DNA of 64,000 nt from Candidatus Methylophosphatis haderslevensis (GCA_016711925.1 JADJSA010000006.1:189909-253908); one strand, 5' to 3'. Counted from the stretch's first letter, positions 9,863 through 18,779 are shown. The notes: generated from the letters alone by a model not told the origin. Made by a program: numbers and translations.

Positions 9863-12800
9863 ATGATCGCGAATCTCATACGCTGGTCGATCGCCAATCG
9901 CGTGCTGGTGCTGCTGGCCACCCTGGCGGTCAGCGCGGCCGGCGTGGTGGCCGTGCTGCGCACGCCGGTCGACGCCATTCCCGACCTCTCCGACGTGCAG
10001 GTGATCATCCGCACCACCTACGGCGGACAGAGCCCGCGCGTGGTCGAGGACCAGGTCACCTACCCGCTCACCACCACCATGATGTCGGTGCCGGGCGCCA
10101 GGGCGGTGCGCGGCTTCTCGTTCTTCGGCGATTCGTTCGTGTACGTGCTGTTCGAGGACGGCACCGATCTCTACTGGGCGCGCTCGCGCGTGCTCGAATA
10201 CCTGAACCAGGCGCAGAGCCGCCTGCCGCCCGGCGTGCGGCCGGAACTCGGGCCGGATGCCACCGGGGTCGGCTGGATCTACCAGTACGCGCTGGTCGAC
10301 CGCAGCGGCCGCATGGATCTCGCGCAACTGCGCGCGCTGCAGGACTGGTTTCTCAAGTACGAACTGCGCAGCGTGCCCAACGTGGCCGAGGTCGCCACTG
10401 TCGGCGGCATGGTCAAGACCTGGCAGATCGTGGTCGATCCCGACAAACTGCGCGGCTACAAGCTGCCGCTGGCAGCCGTGGTCGAGGCGGTGAAGAAATC
10501 CAATTCGGAAGCCGGCGGTTCGGCCATCGAGATGGGCGAAGCCGAGTACATGGTGCGCGCCACCGGCTACCTGAAGACCGCCGACGATTTCCGCGCCATT
10601 GCGGTCGGCGGCGAAGGCACCACGCCGGTGCTGCTCGGCGATGTGGCGCGCATCCAGGCCGGGCCGCAGATGCGCCGCGGCATCGCCGAACTCGATGGCG
10701 AAGGCGAGGCGGTGGGCGGCGTGATCGTCATGCGCTCGGGCAAGAACGCGCTCGAAACCATCCAGGCGGTCAAGGCGCGGCTGGAAACGCTCAAGCCCTC
10801 GCTGCCGGCGGGCGTGGAGATCGTGCCGGTCTACGACCGCGCCGGGTTGATCGAGCGCGCCATCGCCACGCTGGAAGAAAAGCTGGTCGAGGAATTCATC
10901 GTCGTCGCCGTCGTCTGCGCGCTGTTCCTGATGCACTTGCGCTCGTCGCTGGTGGCCATCCTGTCGCTGCCGGTCGGCGTGCTGATGGCATTCCTGGTCA
11001 TGCGGGTGCAGGGCATCAACGCCAACATCATGTCGCTCGGCGGCATCGCGATCGCCATCGGCGCCATGCTCGATGCGGCGATCGTCATGATCGAAAACGC
11101 CCACAAGCACCTCGAACACTGGCGCCGCGACAATCCGGAGTCTGCCCAACCCGACGCCGCCACCCGCGCGCAACTCATCTCGGATGCCGCCGCCGAAGTC
11201 GGCCCGGCGCTGTTCTTCAGCCTGCTGATCATCACGCTCTCGTTCCTGCCGGTGTTCACGCTCGAAGCGCAGGAGGGCCGCCTGTTCGCGCCGCTGGCCT
11301 ACACCAAGACCTGGGCGATGGCCGCCGCCGCCGGGCTGTCGGTGACGCTGGTGCCGGTGCTGATGGTGTGGTTCATCCGCGGCCACATTCGCGCCGAGGA
11401 AGACAACCCGCTCAACCGCTGGCTGATCGCCGCCTACCGGCCGGTGCTGCGTGCCGCGCTGGCGCATCCGTGGCGGGTGGTGGCGATCGCCTTGCTGGCA
11501 CTCGTCGCCACGGTTTTCCCGGCACGGCAACTGGGCAGCGAATTCATGCCGCCGCTCGACGAGGGCGACCTGCTCTACATGCCGACCACGCTGCCCGGCA
11601 TCGGTCCCGGCAAGGCGGCCGAATTGCTGCAGCAGACCGACCGCATCATCAAGACCTTTCCCGAAGTGGCGCGGGTGTTCGGCAAGGTCGGCCGCGCCGA
11701 GAGCGCGACCGATCCGGCACCGCTCGAGATGATCGAAACCACCATCCAGTTCAAGCCGCGCAGAGAATGGCGCCCCGGCATGACGCTCGACAAGCTGATC
11801 GCCGAGATGGATGCGGCGACACGCCTGCCGGGCTTGTCGAACGTGTGGGTGCAGCCGATCCGCAACCGCATCGACATGCTGGCAACCGGCATCAAGAGCC
11901 CGGTCGGGATCAAGGTCGCCGGTGCCGACCTGGCCGAAATAGACCGGCTGGCCGCGCGCATCGAGCAGGTGGTGAAGACCGTGCCGGGCGCGACTTCGGT
12001 GTTTGCCGAACGCCTCGGCGCCGGGCGCTACATCGAGGTGCGCATCCGCCGGCTCGACGCGGCGCGCTACGGGCTCCCAGTGGCCGAACTGCAGGAGGTG
12101 GTGTCGCTCGCCGTCGGCGGCGAAAACGTCGGCGAGACGGTGGAAGGGCTCGAGCGCTTTCCGATCAACATCCGCTATCCGCGCGAACTGCGCGACTCGC
12201 TGGCAAAGCTCAAGGCGCTGCCCATCGTCACCGCGCGCGGCGCCACCATCACGCTCGACACGGTGGCCGACGTGGTGGTCGCCGACGGTCCGCCGATGAT
12301 CAAGAGCGAGAACGCGCGTCCGTCCGGCTGGATCTACGTCGACCTGCGCGGCCGCGACATCGGCAGCTTCGTGCGCGAGGCGCGCCAGCGGGTGCGCGAG
12401 CAGGTGCAACTCACGCCCGGTTACTCGATCGCCTGGTCGGGCCAGTACGAGTATCTGGAGCGCGCCGAGAAACGCATGGCGCTGGTGGTGCCGGCAACGC
12501 TGGCGATCATCCTGCTGCTGCTCTACCTGATCTTCCGCAACTTCGGCGAGGCGCTGCTGGTGATGGCGGCGGTGCCGTTCGCGCTGGTCGGCGGCGTGTG
12601 GCTGCTGTGGGCGCTCGGCCACAACCTGTCGATCGCCTCGGCGGTCGGCTTCATCGCGCTCGCCGGTGTGGCGGCCGAATTCGGCGTGGTGATGCTGATC
12701 TACCTCGACAGCGCACTGCGCGAAGCGCGCGCCCGCTGCGCAGCCGAGGGCAGACCGTTCGACCGCGAGGCGCTCGTCGCCGCCATCATGCAGGGCGCCA

Positions 12801-13009
12801 CCCAGCGCGTGCGCCCCAAGGCGATGACCGTCGCCATCATCCTCGCCGGTCTGGCGCCGATCATGGTCGGCAGCGGCACCGGCTCGGAAGTCATGCAGCG
12901 CATCGCCGCACCGATGGTCGGCGGCATGGTCTCGGCGCCCCTGCTGTCGATGCTGCTGATGCCGGTGGCGTACCTGCTGATGGTCGGCGGAGGGCGCAAG
13001 CGAGGCTGA
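9863..13009 (+). CDS. cusA: CusA-type RND heavy-metal efflux pump
   Basis: Inner-membrane proton-driven pump of the HME-RND family, 1048 residues, the normal length. The first transmembrane helix (WSIANRVLVLLATLAV), the DAIPDLSDVQV signature, and two blocks of about six helices around residues 335-540 and 870-1040 are present. The periplasmic cleft contains NRIDMLATGIKSPVGIKV, which carries the Met equivalent to a copper-binding Met of E. coli CusA. The GDLLYMPTTLPG segment is also conserved. This and the fused CusF in the adaptor favour Cu(I)/Ag(I) over Zn/Co/Cd. It is the last gene of the efflux operon, 9 bases after the adaptor. Confidence 0.93.
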   Translation: MIANLIRWSIANRVLVLLATLAVSAAGVVAVLRTPVDAIPDLSDVQVIIRTTYGGQSPRVVEDQVTYPLTTTMMSVPGARAVRGFSFFGDSFVYVLFEDGTDLYWARSRVLEYLNQAQSRLPPGVRPELGPDATGVGWIYQYALVDRSGRMDLAQLRALQDWFLKYELRSVPNVAEVATVGGMVKTWQIVVDPDKLRGYKLPLAAVVEAVKKSNSEAGGSAIEMGEAEYMVRATGYLKTADDFRAIAVGGEGTTPVLLGDVARIQAGPQMRRGIAELDGEGEAVGGVIVMRSGKNALETIQAVKARLETLKPSLPAGVEIVPVYDRAGLIERAIATLEEKLVEEFIVVAVVCALFLMHLRSSLVAILSLPVGVLMAFLVMRVQGINANIMSLGGIAIAIGAMLDAAIVMIENAHKHLEHWRRDNPESAQPDAATRAQLISDAAAEVGPALFFSLLIITLSFLPVFTLEAQEGRLFAPLAYTKTWAMAAAAGLSVTLVPVLMVWFIRGHIRAEEDNPLNRWLIAAYRPVLRAALAHPWRVVAIALLALVATVFPARQLGSEFMPPLDEGDLLYMPTTLPGIGPGKAAELLQQTDRIIKTFPEVARVFGKVGRAESATDPAPLEMIETTIQFKPRREWRPGMTLDKLIAEMDAATRLPGLSNVWVQPIRNRIDMLATGIKSPVGIKVAGADLAEIDRLAARIEQVVKTVPGATSVFAERLGAGRYIEVRIRRLDAARYGLPVAELQEVVSLAVGGENVGETVEGLERFPINIRYPRELRDSLAKLKALPIVTARGATITLDTVADVVVADGPPMIKSENARPSGWIYVDLRGRDIGSFVREARQRVREQVQLTPGYSIAWSGQYEYLERAEKRMALVVPATLAIILLLLYLIFRNFGEALLVMAAVPFALVGGVWLLWALGHNLSIASAVGFIALAGVAAEFGVVMLIYLDSALREARARCAAEGRPFDREALVAAIMQGATQRVRPKAMTVAIILAGLAPIMVGSGTGSEVMQRIAAPMVGGMVSAPLLSMLLMPVAYLLMVGGGRKRG

Positions 13010-13178
13010 GCGCCTGGGAGCGCAATGCCCGCGGCGATGCTGGCGCCCGGTCCCGGTTGGCTGCACCTGCGTCGGCCGGCGGGGTCGTTCCGCGGGCGAT
13101 GACGCGCGACTCGCGCCCGTCCGGGCATCTGGCTAGAATGAGGCCCGCCGTTGGCACTCGTCATCCAGAGGAGAGTCC

Positions 13179-13862
13179 ATGCCAAACCAAATCCTTCTTG
13201 GCAAGCGGGTGCTAGTCACCCACGCCGACGCGTTCATGGGGCCGGTACTGTGCGAGGTGTTCTCCAGGCACGGCGCCACGGTTATCGCGAGTACCGACCC
13301 GCTTCTGGGCGCAGATGCACCGGCCGCGGTTGTCGCCGGGGCGGGACAACTCGACATCCTGGTTGCCAACCTTGCAATACAGGCACCGTCCACCGTCGCC
13401 ACGGAAGTGTCCGAAGAAGAATGGAGCAGCACTTTCGCGGCCTTAGTCCATCCGCTGCCACGACTGTTCCGCGCGGTCTTGCCGCCCATGATCGAGCGGC
13501 GCGCGGGCAAGATTCTCGTCATGGGCAGCGCCTCGGCACTGCGCGGAATGAAGCGCGCCTCAACCTATAGTGCCGCACGGGGCGCGCAGCTTGCCTACGT
13601 GCAAGCTGTCGGCGTGGAGGTGGCGGTCCACAACGTTCAGGTCAATGCAATCGCACAAAACTTCGTCGACAACCCGACTTACTTTCCTCCTGATGTTCAG
13701 GCCAATCCGAGGTTCCAGGAACGCATGAAGCGCGAGGTTCCACTGGGACGCCTGGTAAGCGCCGAGGAAGATGCCCAGTTCGCCGCCTACCTTTGCAGCG
13801 AAGCGGCGAGTTGCTTTGTCGGGCAAGTTATTCCCGTTTGCGGCGGCTGGGTGACGCGGTAG
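13179..13862 (+). CDS. Halohydrin dehalogenase-type short-chain dehydrogenase family protein
   Basis: The 227-residue protein has the SDR fold but not the NAD(P)-binding glycine motif. At that position it has T14-HADA-F19-M-G21, the T-X4-F-X-G fingerprint of halohydrin dehalogenases, where the site holds a halide or other nucleophile. The catalytic residues follow S117-X12-Y130-X3-R134, with Arg in place of the Lys of true dehydrogenases, the second family fingerprint. NPTYFPPD in the C-terminal third also resembles that family. Such enzymes close vicinal halo-alcohols to epoxides and open epoxides with azide, cyanide or nitrite, without a cofactor. A GAGGAG lies 4 bases before the ATG. It stands alone between the cus operon and the TcmP pair. 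Substrate is unknown. Confidence 0.85.
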   Translation: MPNQILLGKRVLVTHADAFMGPVLCEVFSRHGATVIASTDPLLGADAPAAVVAGAGQLDILVANLAIQAPSTVATEVSEEEWSSTFAALVHPLPRLFRAVLPPMIERRAGKILVMGSASALRGMKRASTYSAARGAQLAYVQAVGVEVAVHNVQVNAIAQNFVDNPTYFPPDVQANPRFQERMKREVPLGRLVSAEEDAQFAAYLCSEAASCFVGQVIPVCGGWVTR

Positions 13863-14006
13863 GGTGGTTTGGGGAGAGTTTCGATACCTACCCCGGCTAA
13901 TCAGCGTGCCTTCATTTCCGTCGTTCGATCGGCCGCGGAAGTTGCACAAAGATCCGAAACGGATAAAGTGTCAAGGTTTGACGGCATATGACAAAGGGGA
14001 TAAGGC

Positions 14007-14897
14007 ATGGCACCCCAGCAGTTCGGAGGAGCATGGACCGAAGAGAAGCTGAATGCTTTGCAGGAATACTTGAGGCAATACCTTCAAATCTTCGATGGCA
14101 ACCCGGCTGCGCGAAAGCTGACTCGCCACTACGTCGACGCATTCGCGGGTAGCGGGCTGAGAGCGTTGAGGCGACAGGAGAGGGGCGGGATCCATCAGCC
14201 GGAACTCGAAATCGAATTCGAAGAAGTTGCACGATTTGCCGACGGGAGCGTCAAGAAGGCATTGTCTCTTGAATCCGCCTTTCACCATTACCATCTGGTG
14301 GAGCGAGACCCAGATCGAGTGGCTGAACTTCGCACTATGATTCGTCGCGAATTCGCACAGCGCAGCGACCTATGTTCGGTCGTTTGCGAGGACGCAAATG
14401 CGTTCTTGTCGTCTTGGACCGACGCGCTGGGACCGCTGGAGCGAGCGGTCGTGTTCCTTGATCCGTATGGAATGGCGGTCGACTGGGCAACGATCGCCAA
14501 GCTCGGGCGCACGCAGAAAGTCGACCTCTGGATGCTGTTTCCCATGTCGGCGGTCATCCGCATGCTTCCGAATTCCGGCCCCCCGAGCGACGAGTGGGCC
14601 AAGGTTCTAGACCGCACCTTCGGCACCCGTGATTGGATCAGGACGTTCTACCCTGTGGACACGCAAGGAACGCTGTTCGACCCAGTGACGACGGTTCGTC
14701 GAGACGTCGATGTGGATCTGGTGGGCGAGTTCTTCCGTGCCCGACTGGCCGAGGCGTTCTACGAGGTGGCTCCGAAGGCGCTCACGCTCTACAATTCGCG
14801 CAGGTCGCCGCTGTTTCAGCTCGTCTTTGCCGCGGCGAATCCGAAGGGTGCCGTTCCGGCAATCCGAATTGCGAACCACATCCTTGGCAAGGCGTGA
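14007..14897 (+). CDS. tcmP: Three-Cys-motif partner protein TcmP
   Basis: The 296-residue protein fits the TcmP family, named because it occurs next to a three-cysteine-motif protein, as here. Visible motifs are HYVDAFAGSGLR near residue 50, an acidic strand end HLVERDPDR near 97, VVFLDPYGMAVDW near 145 and MLFPMSAVIRML. These resemble the SAM-binding and catalytic loops of a Rossmann methyltransferase, including a DPYG in the place of a DPPY-type motif. An enzymatic role on nucleic acid or nucleotide is plausible but unproven. An AAGGGGATAAGG ribosome-binding region precedes the ATG. The partner gene follows after 53 bases on the same strand. Confidence 0.85.
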   Translation: MAPQQFGGAWTEEKLNALQEYLRQYLQIFDGNPAARKLTRHYVDAFAGSGLRALRRQERGGIHQPELEIEFEEVARFADGSVKKALSLESAFHHYHLVERDPDRVAELRTMIRREFAQRSDLCSVVCEDANAFLSSWTDALGPLERAVVFLDPYGMAVDWATIAKLGRTQKVDLWMLFPMSAVIRMLPNSGPPSDEWAKVLDRTFGTRDWIRTFYPVDTQGTLFDPVTTVRRDVDVDLVGEFFRARLAEAFYEVAPKALTLYNSRRSPLFQLVFAAANPKGAVPAIRIANHILGKA

Positions 14898-14950
14898 GCG
14901 CGGTGTCGACTGTATTCGACTGTACGAAACCTAAATTAAGTAATTGAGTC

Positions 14951-15718
14951 ATGGCCTCAAAGAGCGACATTGAATGGACGGAAATGACCTGGAACCCGAC
15001 CACCGGGTGTGCCAAGGTCTCGCCCGGCTGCAAGCACTGTTATGCGGAGACGATGGCAACACGGCTACGCGCGATGGGTGCCACAGGCTACGAGAACGGA
15101 TTCACGCTTGCCCTTCATCCGGTCCGGCTTGAACAGCCGTTGGCACGCAAGCGTCCCACCGTCTGGTTCGTCAATTCGATGAGCGACCTGTTTCACGAGG
15201 ATGTGCCCGACGCCTTTGTCGACCGTGTGTTCGACACCATCCGCGCAACGCGGCGCCATACCTACCAGATCCTCACCAAGCGCGCCGAACGCCTGCCCGA
15301 TTACTTCCGATTCAGAACCTGCCCGAACAACGTGTGGCTCGGTGTCAGCGTGGAGGACCGAAAACACGGCTTGCCACGCATCGAGAAGCTCCGACAGATC
15401 GAGGCAAGCGTTCGCTTCCTCTCAGTCGAGCCGCTGCTGGAAGATCTGGGCAGATTCGATCTGCGCGGCATCCACTGGGTCATCGTAGGCGGCGAATCCG
15501 GCAAAAAGGCAAGACCGATGCACGCGGAATGGGCCGAAAATGTTCGGATACAGGCTGAAGAAGCAGGCGCCGCGTTCTTCTTCAAACAGTGGGGCGGCTG
15601 GGGTGCGGACGGCGTGAAGCGCAGCAAGAAGGCGAACGGTCGGATACTGGGCGGCCGTACATTCGATGGAAGGCCATGCGAAACTGCCCACTCCAGCCAA
15701 TGCGCGCCGACTTCGTGA
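14951..15718 (+). CDS. Three-Cys-motif phage Gp37/Gp68-like protein (DUF5131)
   Basis: The 255-residue protein has three closely spaced cysteines, C20, C27 and C30, in CAKVSPGCKHCYAE, after the conserved NPTTGC. This looks like a radical-SAM-type or other metal cluster site, although the spacing is not the classical CX3CX2C. Further family motifs are NSMSDLFHEDVP, ILTKRAERL, WLGVSVED, SVEPLLEDLG and WVIVGGESG. Homologues occur in phages and bacteria and carry the name DUF5131. The pairing with TcmP upstream is conserved, but no function has been established that I know of. The extreme C-terminus after GGRTFDGRP looks atypical, which may reflect local rearrangement next to the transposase gene. 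Confidence 0.85.
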   Translation: MASKSDIEWTEMTWNPTTGCAKVSPGCKHCYAETMATRLRAMGATGYENGFTLALHPVRLEQPLARKRPTVWFVNSMSDLFHEDVPDAFVDRVFDTIRATRRHTYQILTKRAERLPDYFRFRTCPNNVWLGVSVEDRKHGLPRIEKLRQIEASVRFLSVEPLLEDLGRFDLRGIHWVIVGGESGKKARPMHAEWAENVRIQAEEAGAAFFFKQWGGWGADGVKRSKKANGRILGGRTFDGRPCETAHSSQCAPTS

Positions 15719-15740
15719 AGCATCGTTCAAATTCGCGAAA

Positions 15741-15760
15741 TATGGGGTCAGGTCTTGCCA
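15741..15760 (+). repeat. Motif flanking the REP-associated transposase (left)
   Basis: TATGGGGTCAGGTCTTGCCA lies 30 bases before the transposase ATG. Just after the gene, GGGCTGACCCTACG carries the inverse TGACCC, so the two edges form a loose inverted pair. GGGGTCAGG-type flanks are often seen at genes of this transposase family. This is from memory of the family. Confidence 0.4.
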
Positions 15761-15789
15761 TTACCCTACGCGCCATCTACACTCTTCCC

Positions 15790-16668
15790 ATGTCCCGCCC
15801 CCTTCGCATCGAATTCCCCGGCGCCATCTACCACGTCACCTCGCGCGGCGACCGGCGCGAGCCGATCTATCGCGATGACGAGGACAGGGTGGCGCAGATC
15901 GAAGTCATCGCGCGGGCGATGGAGCGCTTCGATGCCCAGGCGCTGGCCTACTGCCAGATGGACAACCACTTCCATCTGGTGCTGCACACGCGCCGGGCCA
16001 ATCTGTCGCGGCTGATGCGCCATGTCAATGGCGTTTATACACAGGCGTTCAACCGCCGCCACGGTCTGGCCGGGCATCTGTTCCAGGGCCGCTTCAAGGC
16101 GATCGTGGTCGACCGCGACGCCTACCTGCTCGATTTGTGCCGCCACGTCGAGCGCAATCCGGTGGCCACCGGGCTGGTGGCGCGGGCGGAAGAGTGGCCG
16201 TGGTCGAGTTGCCGTGCGCATGTCGGTTTGGCGGCCACCCCGCCCTGGGTCGATACCGACGGGCTGCACGGCTACCTGCTGGGCCGGCCGGTCGGCGGCG
16301 CGCGGGATCGCATGCGCGCCGTGCAGCGCTATCGCGCGCTGCTCGCCGAAGCGCAGTGTGAGCCGTTGTGGGAGCGCGGCTTGCGCCGTCAAGTGTTTCT
16401 CGGCGACGAGGATTTCGTCGCCCGGATGCAGGCGCTGGCCGCTCCGGCGCGGCGCGCCGCGGTCGAGGTGCCGCGGGCGCAGCGCAAATCCGGCGGTACC
16501 TTGCAGGATTGCCTGAAGCGTTGCGCCGACCGCCCGCAAGCCCTGCGCATGGCCTATCGCGACTGCGGCATCTCGATGACGGCACTGGCGAAAGAACTCG
16601 ATCTCTCGGTTTCGCACGTCAGCCGGTTGATTGCCGGCGCGGAGCGGGACGGCGGGGGCGAGGGCTGA
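15790..16668 (+). CDS. rayT: REP-associated tyrosine transposase (Y1/HUH family)
   Basis: The 292-residue protein is a single-domain Y1 transposase: the N-terminal MSRPLRIEFPGAIYHVTSRG, the HUH metal site in N59-HFHLVLH, and the YTQAFNRRHGLAGHLFQGRF block. A C-terminal helix-turn-helix (ALAKELDLSVSHVSRLIAG) follows. These enzymes act on REP palindromes scattered in the same genome and do not carry terminal inverted repeats like classical IS elements. The frame is open further upstream, but the family N-terminus and TATGGGG leader support this ATG. The copy looks intact. It may be the enzyme for the CCGCATGGA palindromes in this window, though these do not flank it directly. Confidence 0.85.
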   Translation: MSRPLRIEFPGAIYHVTSRGDRREPIYRDDEDRVAQIEVIARAMERFDAQALAYCQMDNHFHLVLHTRRANLSRLMRHVNGVYTQAFNRRHGLAGHLFQGRFKAIVVDRDAYLLDLCRHVERNPVATGLVARAEEWPWSSCRAHVGLAATPPWVDTDGLHGYLLGRPVGGARDRMRAVQRYRALLAEAQCEPLWERGLRRQVFLGDEDFVARMQALAAPARRAAVEVPRAQRKSGGTLQDCLKRCADRPQALRMAYRDCGISMTALAKELDLSVSHVSRLIAGAERDGGGEG

Positions 16669-16698
16669 CCCTACGATCCTCGCCCAAACGACCCAAAA

Positions 16699-17115
16699 AT
16701 GGATACTGGCCCGAATTTGCTAACCAACGTACTTCACCTCCTGTCGGGGATAGGAGTTCTCCGACATCGCAAGATGTTCGGAGGTGTCTATATCTACTGT
16801 GACGATCTCTTCATCGCCACAATTCATGACGACACGCTCTACTTCAAGGCGAATGCCTCAACGGCAGCAGACTTTCTTGCGAGAGGGCTTCCGATCTTCT
16901 CGTATCCGAGAGAGGGGGCAATAGCCACGCTTCAGTACTATCAGGCTCCGCCCGAAGTGTTTGTCGACCGCGCCGCGATGAAGCCATGGGCCGAGAAAGC
17001 GCTCCTCGCCGCGAAGCAGGACGCAACCTCGAAGAGGCGCAAAACCGGGCGCACTCCAAAGGGCAATCCCGCTCCGAACCGGAGAGAATCGAAGGCGACG
17101 CGCGGCGACGCCTGA
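16699..17115 (+). CDS. TfoX N-terminal domain family protein
   Basis: The 138-residue product matches the TfoX/Sxy N-terminal domain. RKMFGGVYIYCDDLFIATI, DDTLYFKAN, the YPREGAIATLQYY strand and WAEKALLAAKQ follow in the usual order. It has a Lys/Arg-rich tail and lacks the C-terminal TfoX domain, as in many stand-alone copies. TfoX proteins influence competence gene expression in some gammaproteobacteria. The role of single-domain copies is not known. It starts 30 bases after the transposase gene, probably by chance. Confidence 0.8.
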   Translation: MDTGPNLLTNVLHLLSGIGVLRHRKMFGGVYIYCDDLFIATIHDDTLYFKANASTAADFLARGLPIFSYPREGAIATLQYYQAPPEVFVDRAAMKPWAEKALLAAKQDATSKRRKTGRTPKGNPAPNRRESKATRGDA

Positions 17116-17245
17116 CAGCGGGAATAGGGGCAGACGATGTTCTTACGCTCACGACGTTCCAACCGTTCCCCGTTGTCTTGGGCGCAACCCTCGAGCAATG
17201 ACGCGGCAGGCAGGACTATCTCGATCGAGTGTCCACAGGAAACCC

Positions 17246-17257
17246 GGTGTCGACACC
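17246..17257. promoter_or_regulatory. Perfect 12-base palindrome GGTGTCGACACC
   Basis: A perfect palindrome lies 117 bases before the acetyltransferase ATG, in the 258-base gap after the TfoX-domain gene. It could be an operator for a dimeric regulator. No other copy was noticed, so this is weak. Confidence 0.25.
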
Positions 17258-17373
17258 AGGCGGCGGCTGGCAAGATGCATCGGAGAACCTTCGGCCGATC
17301 AGTCGAGAGCAAGAGTTGGCGGCAGGCAGGCGCCTGCTGTCGGTGTCATCGTCAGAAGCTCGGGAGGCGTCCG

Positions 17374-17895
17374 ATGAAGTTCGTTGCGTGCAACCACGTG
17401 GCTCATGCCGCGGCAATCCTCGACATCTTCAACGAGGCGATCGCCAACTCCACCGCGCTGTACGACTACCAGCCGCGTGCGCCGGAGAGCATGGTCGGCT
17501 GGTTCAAGGCCAAGGAGGCGGGCCGCTTCCCGGTTGTCGGGGCGCTCGAGCCGGACGGCGCACTGCTCGGCTTCGCGAGCTACGGCACCTTTCGCGCGTG
17601 GCCGGCGTACAAGTACACGGTCGAGCATTCGGTGTATGTCCACAAGGACCATCGCGGCAAGGGGATCGGCCGGGCGCTCATGCAGCAATTGATCGCACAG
17701 GCCGAATCGCAGCAGTATCACGTGATGGTCGGCGCGATCGATGTCGCCAATGCGGGGAGCATCGCGCTGCACGAAAAACTCGGCTTCGTCCACGCGGGAA
17801 CGATACGCCAGGCCGGATTCAAGTTCGGCAGATGGCTCGATCTGGTTTTCTACCAGCGCACGCTCGATACGCCGGCCGACCCGGTCGACGGCTAG
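17374..17895 (+). CDS. GNAT N-acetyltransferase (phosphinothricin acetyltransferase-like)
   Basis: The 173-residue product has the GNAT acetyl-CoA site VYVHKDHRGKGIGRALM (about residues 89-105) and the C-terminal NAGSIALHEKLGFVHAG. The N-terminal half (IFNEAIANSTALYDYQPR, GWFKAKE) resembles the Pat/Bar/YncA subgroup that acetylates phosphinothricin, methionine sulfone or similar small amines. GGGAGG lies 6 bases before the chosen ATG. The frame is open further upstream without a conserved sequence. The real substrate cannot be told from the sequence. Confidence 0.88.
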   Translation: MKFVACNHVAHAAAILDIFNEAIANSTALYDYQPRAPESMVGWFKAKEAGRFPVVGALEPDGALLGFASYGTFRAWPAYKYTVEHSVYVHKDHRGKGIGRALMQQLIAQAESQQYHVMVGAIDVANAGSIALHEKLGFVHAGTIRQAGFKFGRWLDLVFYQRTLDTPADPVDG

Positions 17896-17948
17896 CCCGG
17901 CACCGCGGGCGCTCGCCGCAGCCGGCCGCAGCGCGTATTCTTCCGCTC

Positions 17949-18224
17949 ATGGAGCCCTCGTCCCGCAACGGTCGCGGCCTCGCCGAAAGCGACGAGCAGG
18001 CGGCCGATCTCGGATTCACCTACCGCCTGCGCAAGAGCGGCGAGGTCGACGTGCTGCGGCGCGGCCGGGTGGCCGTTACCCTGCGCGGTGCGCTTGCGGC
18101 GGAATTCCTTGCCGAAGCCGGGGCCGGTTTTGCCGCGATGCAGCAGACGATGGCGCGGCTCACCGGCAACTACAAGCGCGGCAACGAGCGCCGCGCCAGC
18201 AAACACCCGCGCAATCGGCGCTGA
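17949..18224 (+). CDS. Conserved hypothetical protein, 91 residues
   Basis: A short basic protein without signal peptide or membrane segment. It has a compact beta-rich part (FTYRLRKSGEVDVLRRGR, VAVTLRGALAAEFLAEA), a helical part (MQQTMARLTGNYK) and a very basic tail (RGNERRASKHPRNRR). The tail suggests binding to nucleic acid, which is inference. The frame is open far upstream, but the ATG is preceded by neutral intergenic sequence. I do not recognise a named family. Confidence 0.6.
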   Translation: MEPSSRNGRGLAESDEQAADLGFTYRLRKSGEVDVLRRGRVAVTLRGALAAEFLAEAGAGFAAMQQTMARLTGNYKRGNERRASKHPRNRR

Positions 18225-18379
18225 TCTGGCACCCACATGCGCCCGCCGTTTGCGCCGGCTGCCGCCTCCCCGGCCTTCGGCGGCGCGCCCGTGCAAGCAT
18301 GTCGTTGCTCTGGCGCGGCGCCCGGCAGGCTGGCAAGATAAGCGCGGCGCCGCTTCCGGCCCGCGCAAGGAGACGCAAA

Positions 18380-18760
18380 ATGCCACTGGTTCGCATCGCG
18401 TTGATGAAGGGTTCCTACGAGGGCTACGGCAGGAAGGTCGGCGAGATCGTGCTGCGGGCGATGGTCGAGACCATCAACGTGCCGCACAACGACCATTTCC
18501 AGATCATCACCGAGCACGATGCCGACAGCCTGATCTACGATCCGGATTACCTCGGCATCCGCCGCAGCGACGGCGTGGTGTTCATCCAGATCACGCTCAA
18601 CGAGGGGCGCACCACCAGCATGAAGAAGGCGCTCTACGCGGCGATCGCGGCGCAACTGCACGAGGAACTGGCGATCCGCCGCGAAGACGTGCTGATCAAT
18701 CTGGTGGAAGTGAAGAAGGAAAACTGGTCGTTCGGCAACGGTGTGGCGCAGTACGCCTAG
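18380..18760 (+). CDS. Tautomerase family protein
   Basis: The 126-residue protein begins MPLVRIALMKG. After Met removal Pro would be N-terminal, the catalytic base of the tautomerase superfamily. The rest (GEIVLRAMVETINVPHNDHFQIITEH, split here across two strands, then VFIQITLNEGRTTSMKKAL and the REDVLINLVEVKKENWSFG end) fits the larger tautomerase/malonate-semialdehyde-decarboxylase-like branch. AAGGAGA lies 5 bases before the ATG. The quinone-reductase-like gene follows 19 bases later. The substrate is not predictable from sequence. Confidence 0.85.
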   Translation: MPLVRIALMKGSYEGYGRKVGEIVLRAMVETINVPHNDHFQIITEHDADSLIYDPDYLGIRRSDGVVFIQITLNEGRTTSMKKALYAAIAAQLHEELAIRREDVLINLVEVKKENWSFGNGVAQYA

Positions 18761-18779
18761 GCAGCGGGGGGGCCGGCAG

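Noticed and set aside
8098..13215. A very long open frame (about 1700 codons) on the plus strand through cusB and cusA
   Set aside because: It is the wrong frame of the efflux genes. Its translation is Arg/Gly/Ala-rich low-complexity sequence, a product of high GC content. Only its first part codes the CusB leader.
14933..14952. AAGTAATTGAGTCAT before the three-Cys gene, matching AAGTAATTGACTCAT near 4179
   Set aside because: Only two copies with one mismatch, without common context. No attachment-site or operator logic could be supported.
17116..17373. Second REP-transposase flank (GGGAATAGGGGCAGACG) or an integron-type site before the acetyltransferase
   Set aside because: Only a loose resemblance. 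No attC-like imperfect palindrome and no integrase are present.
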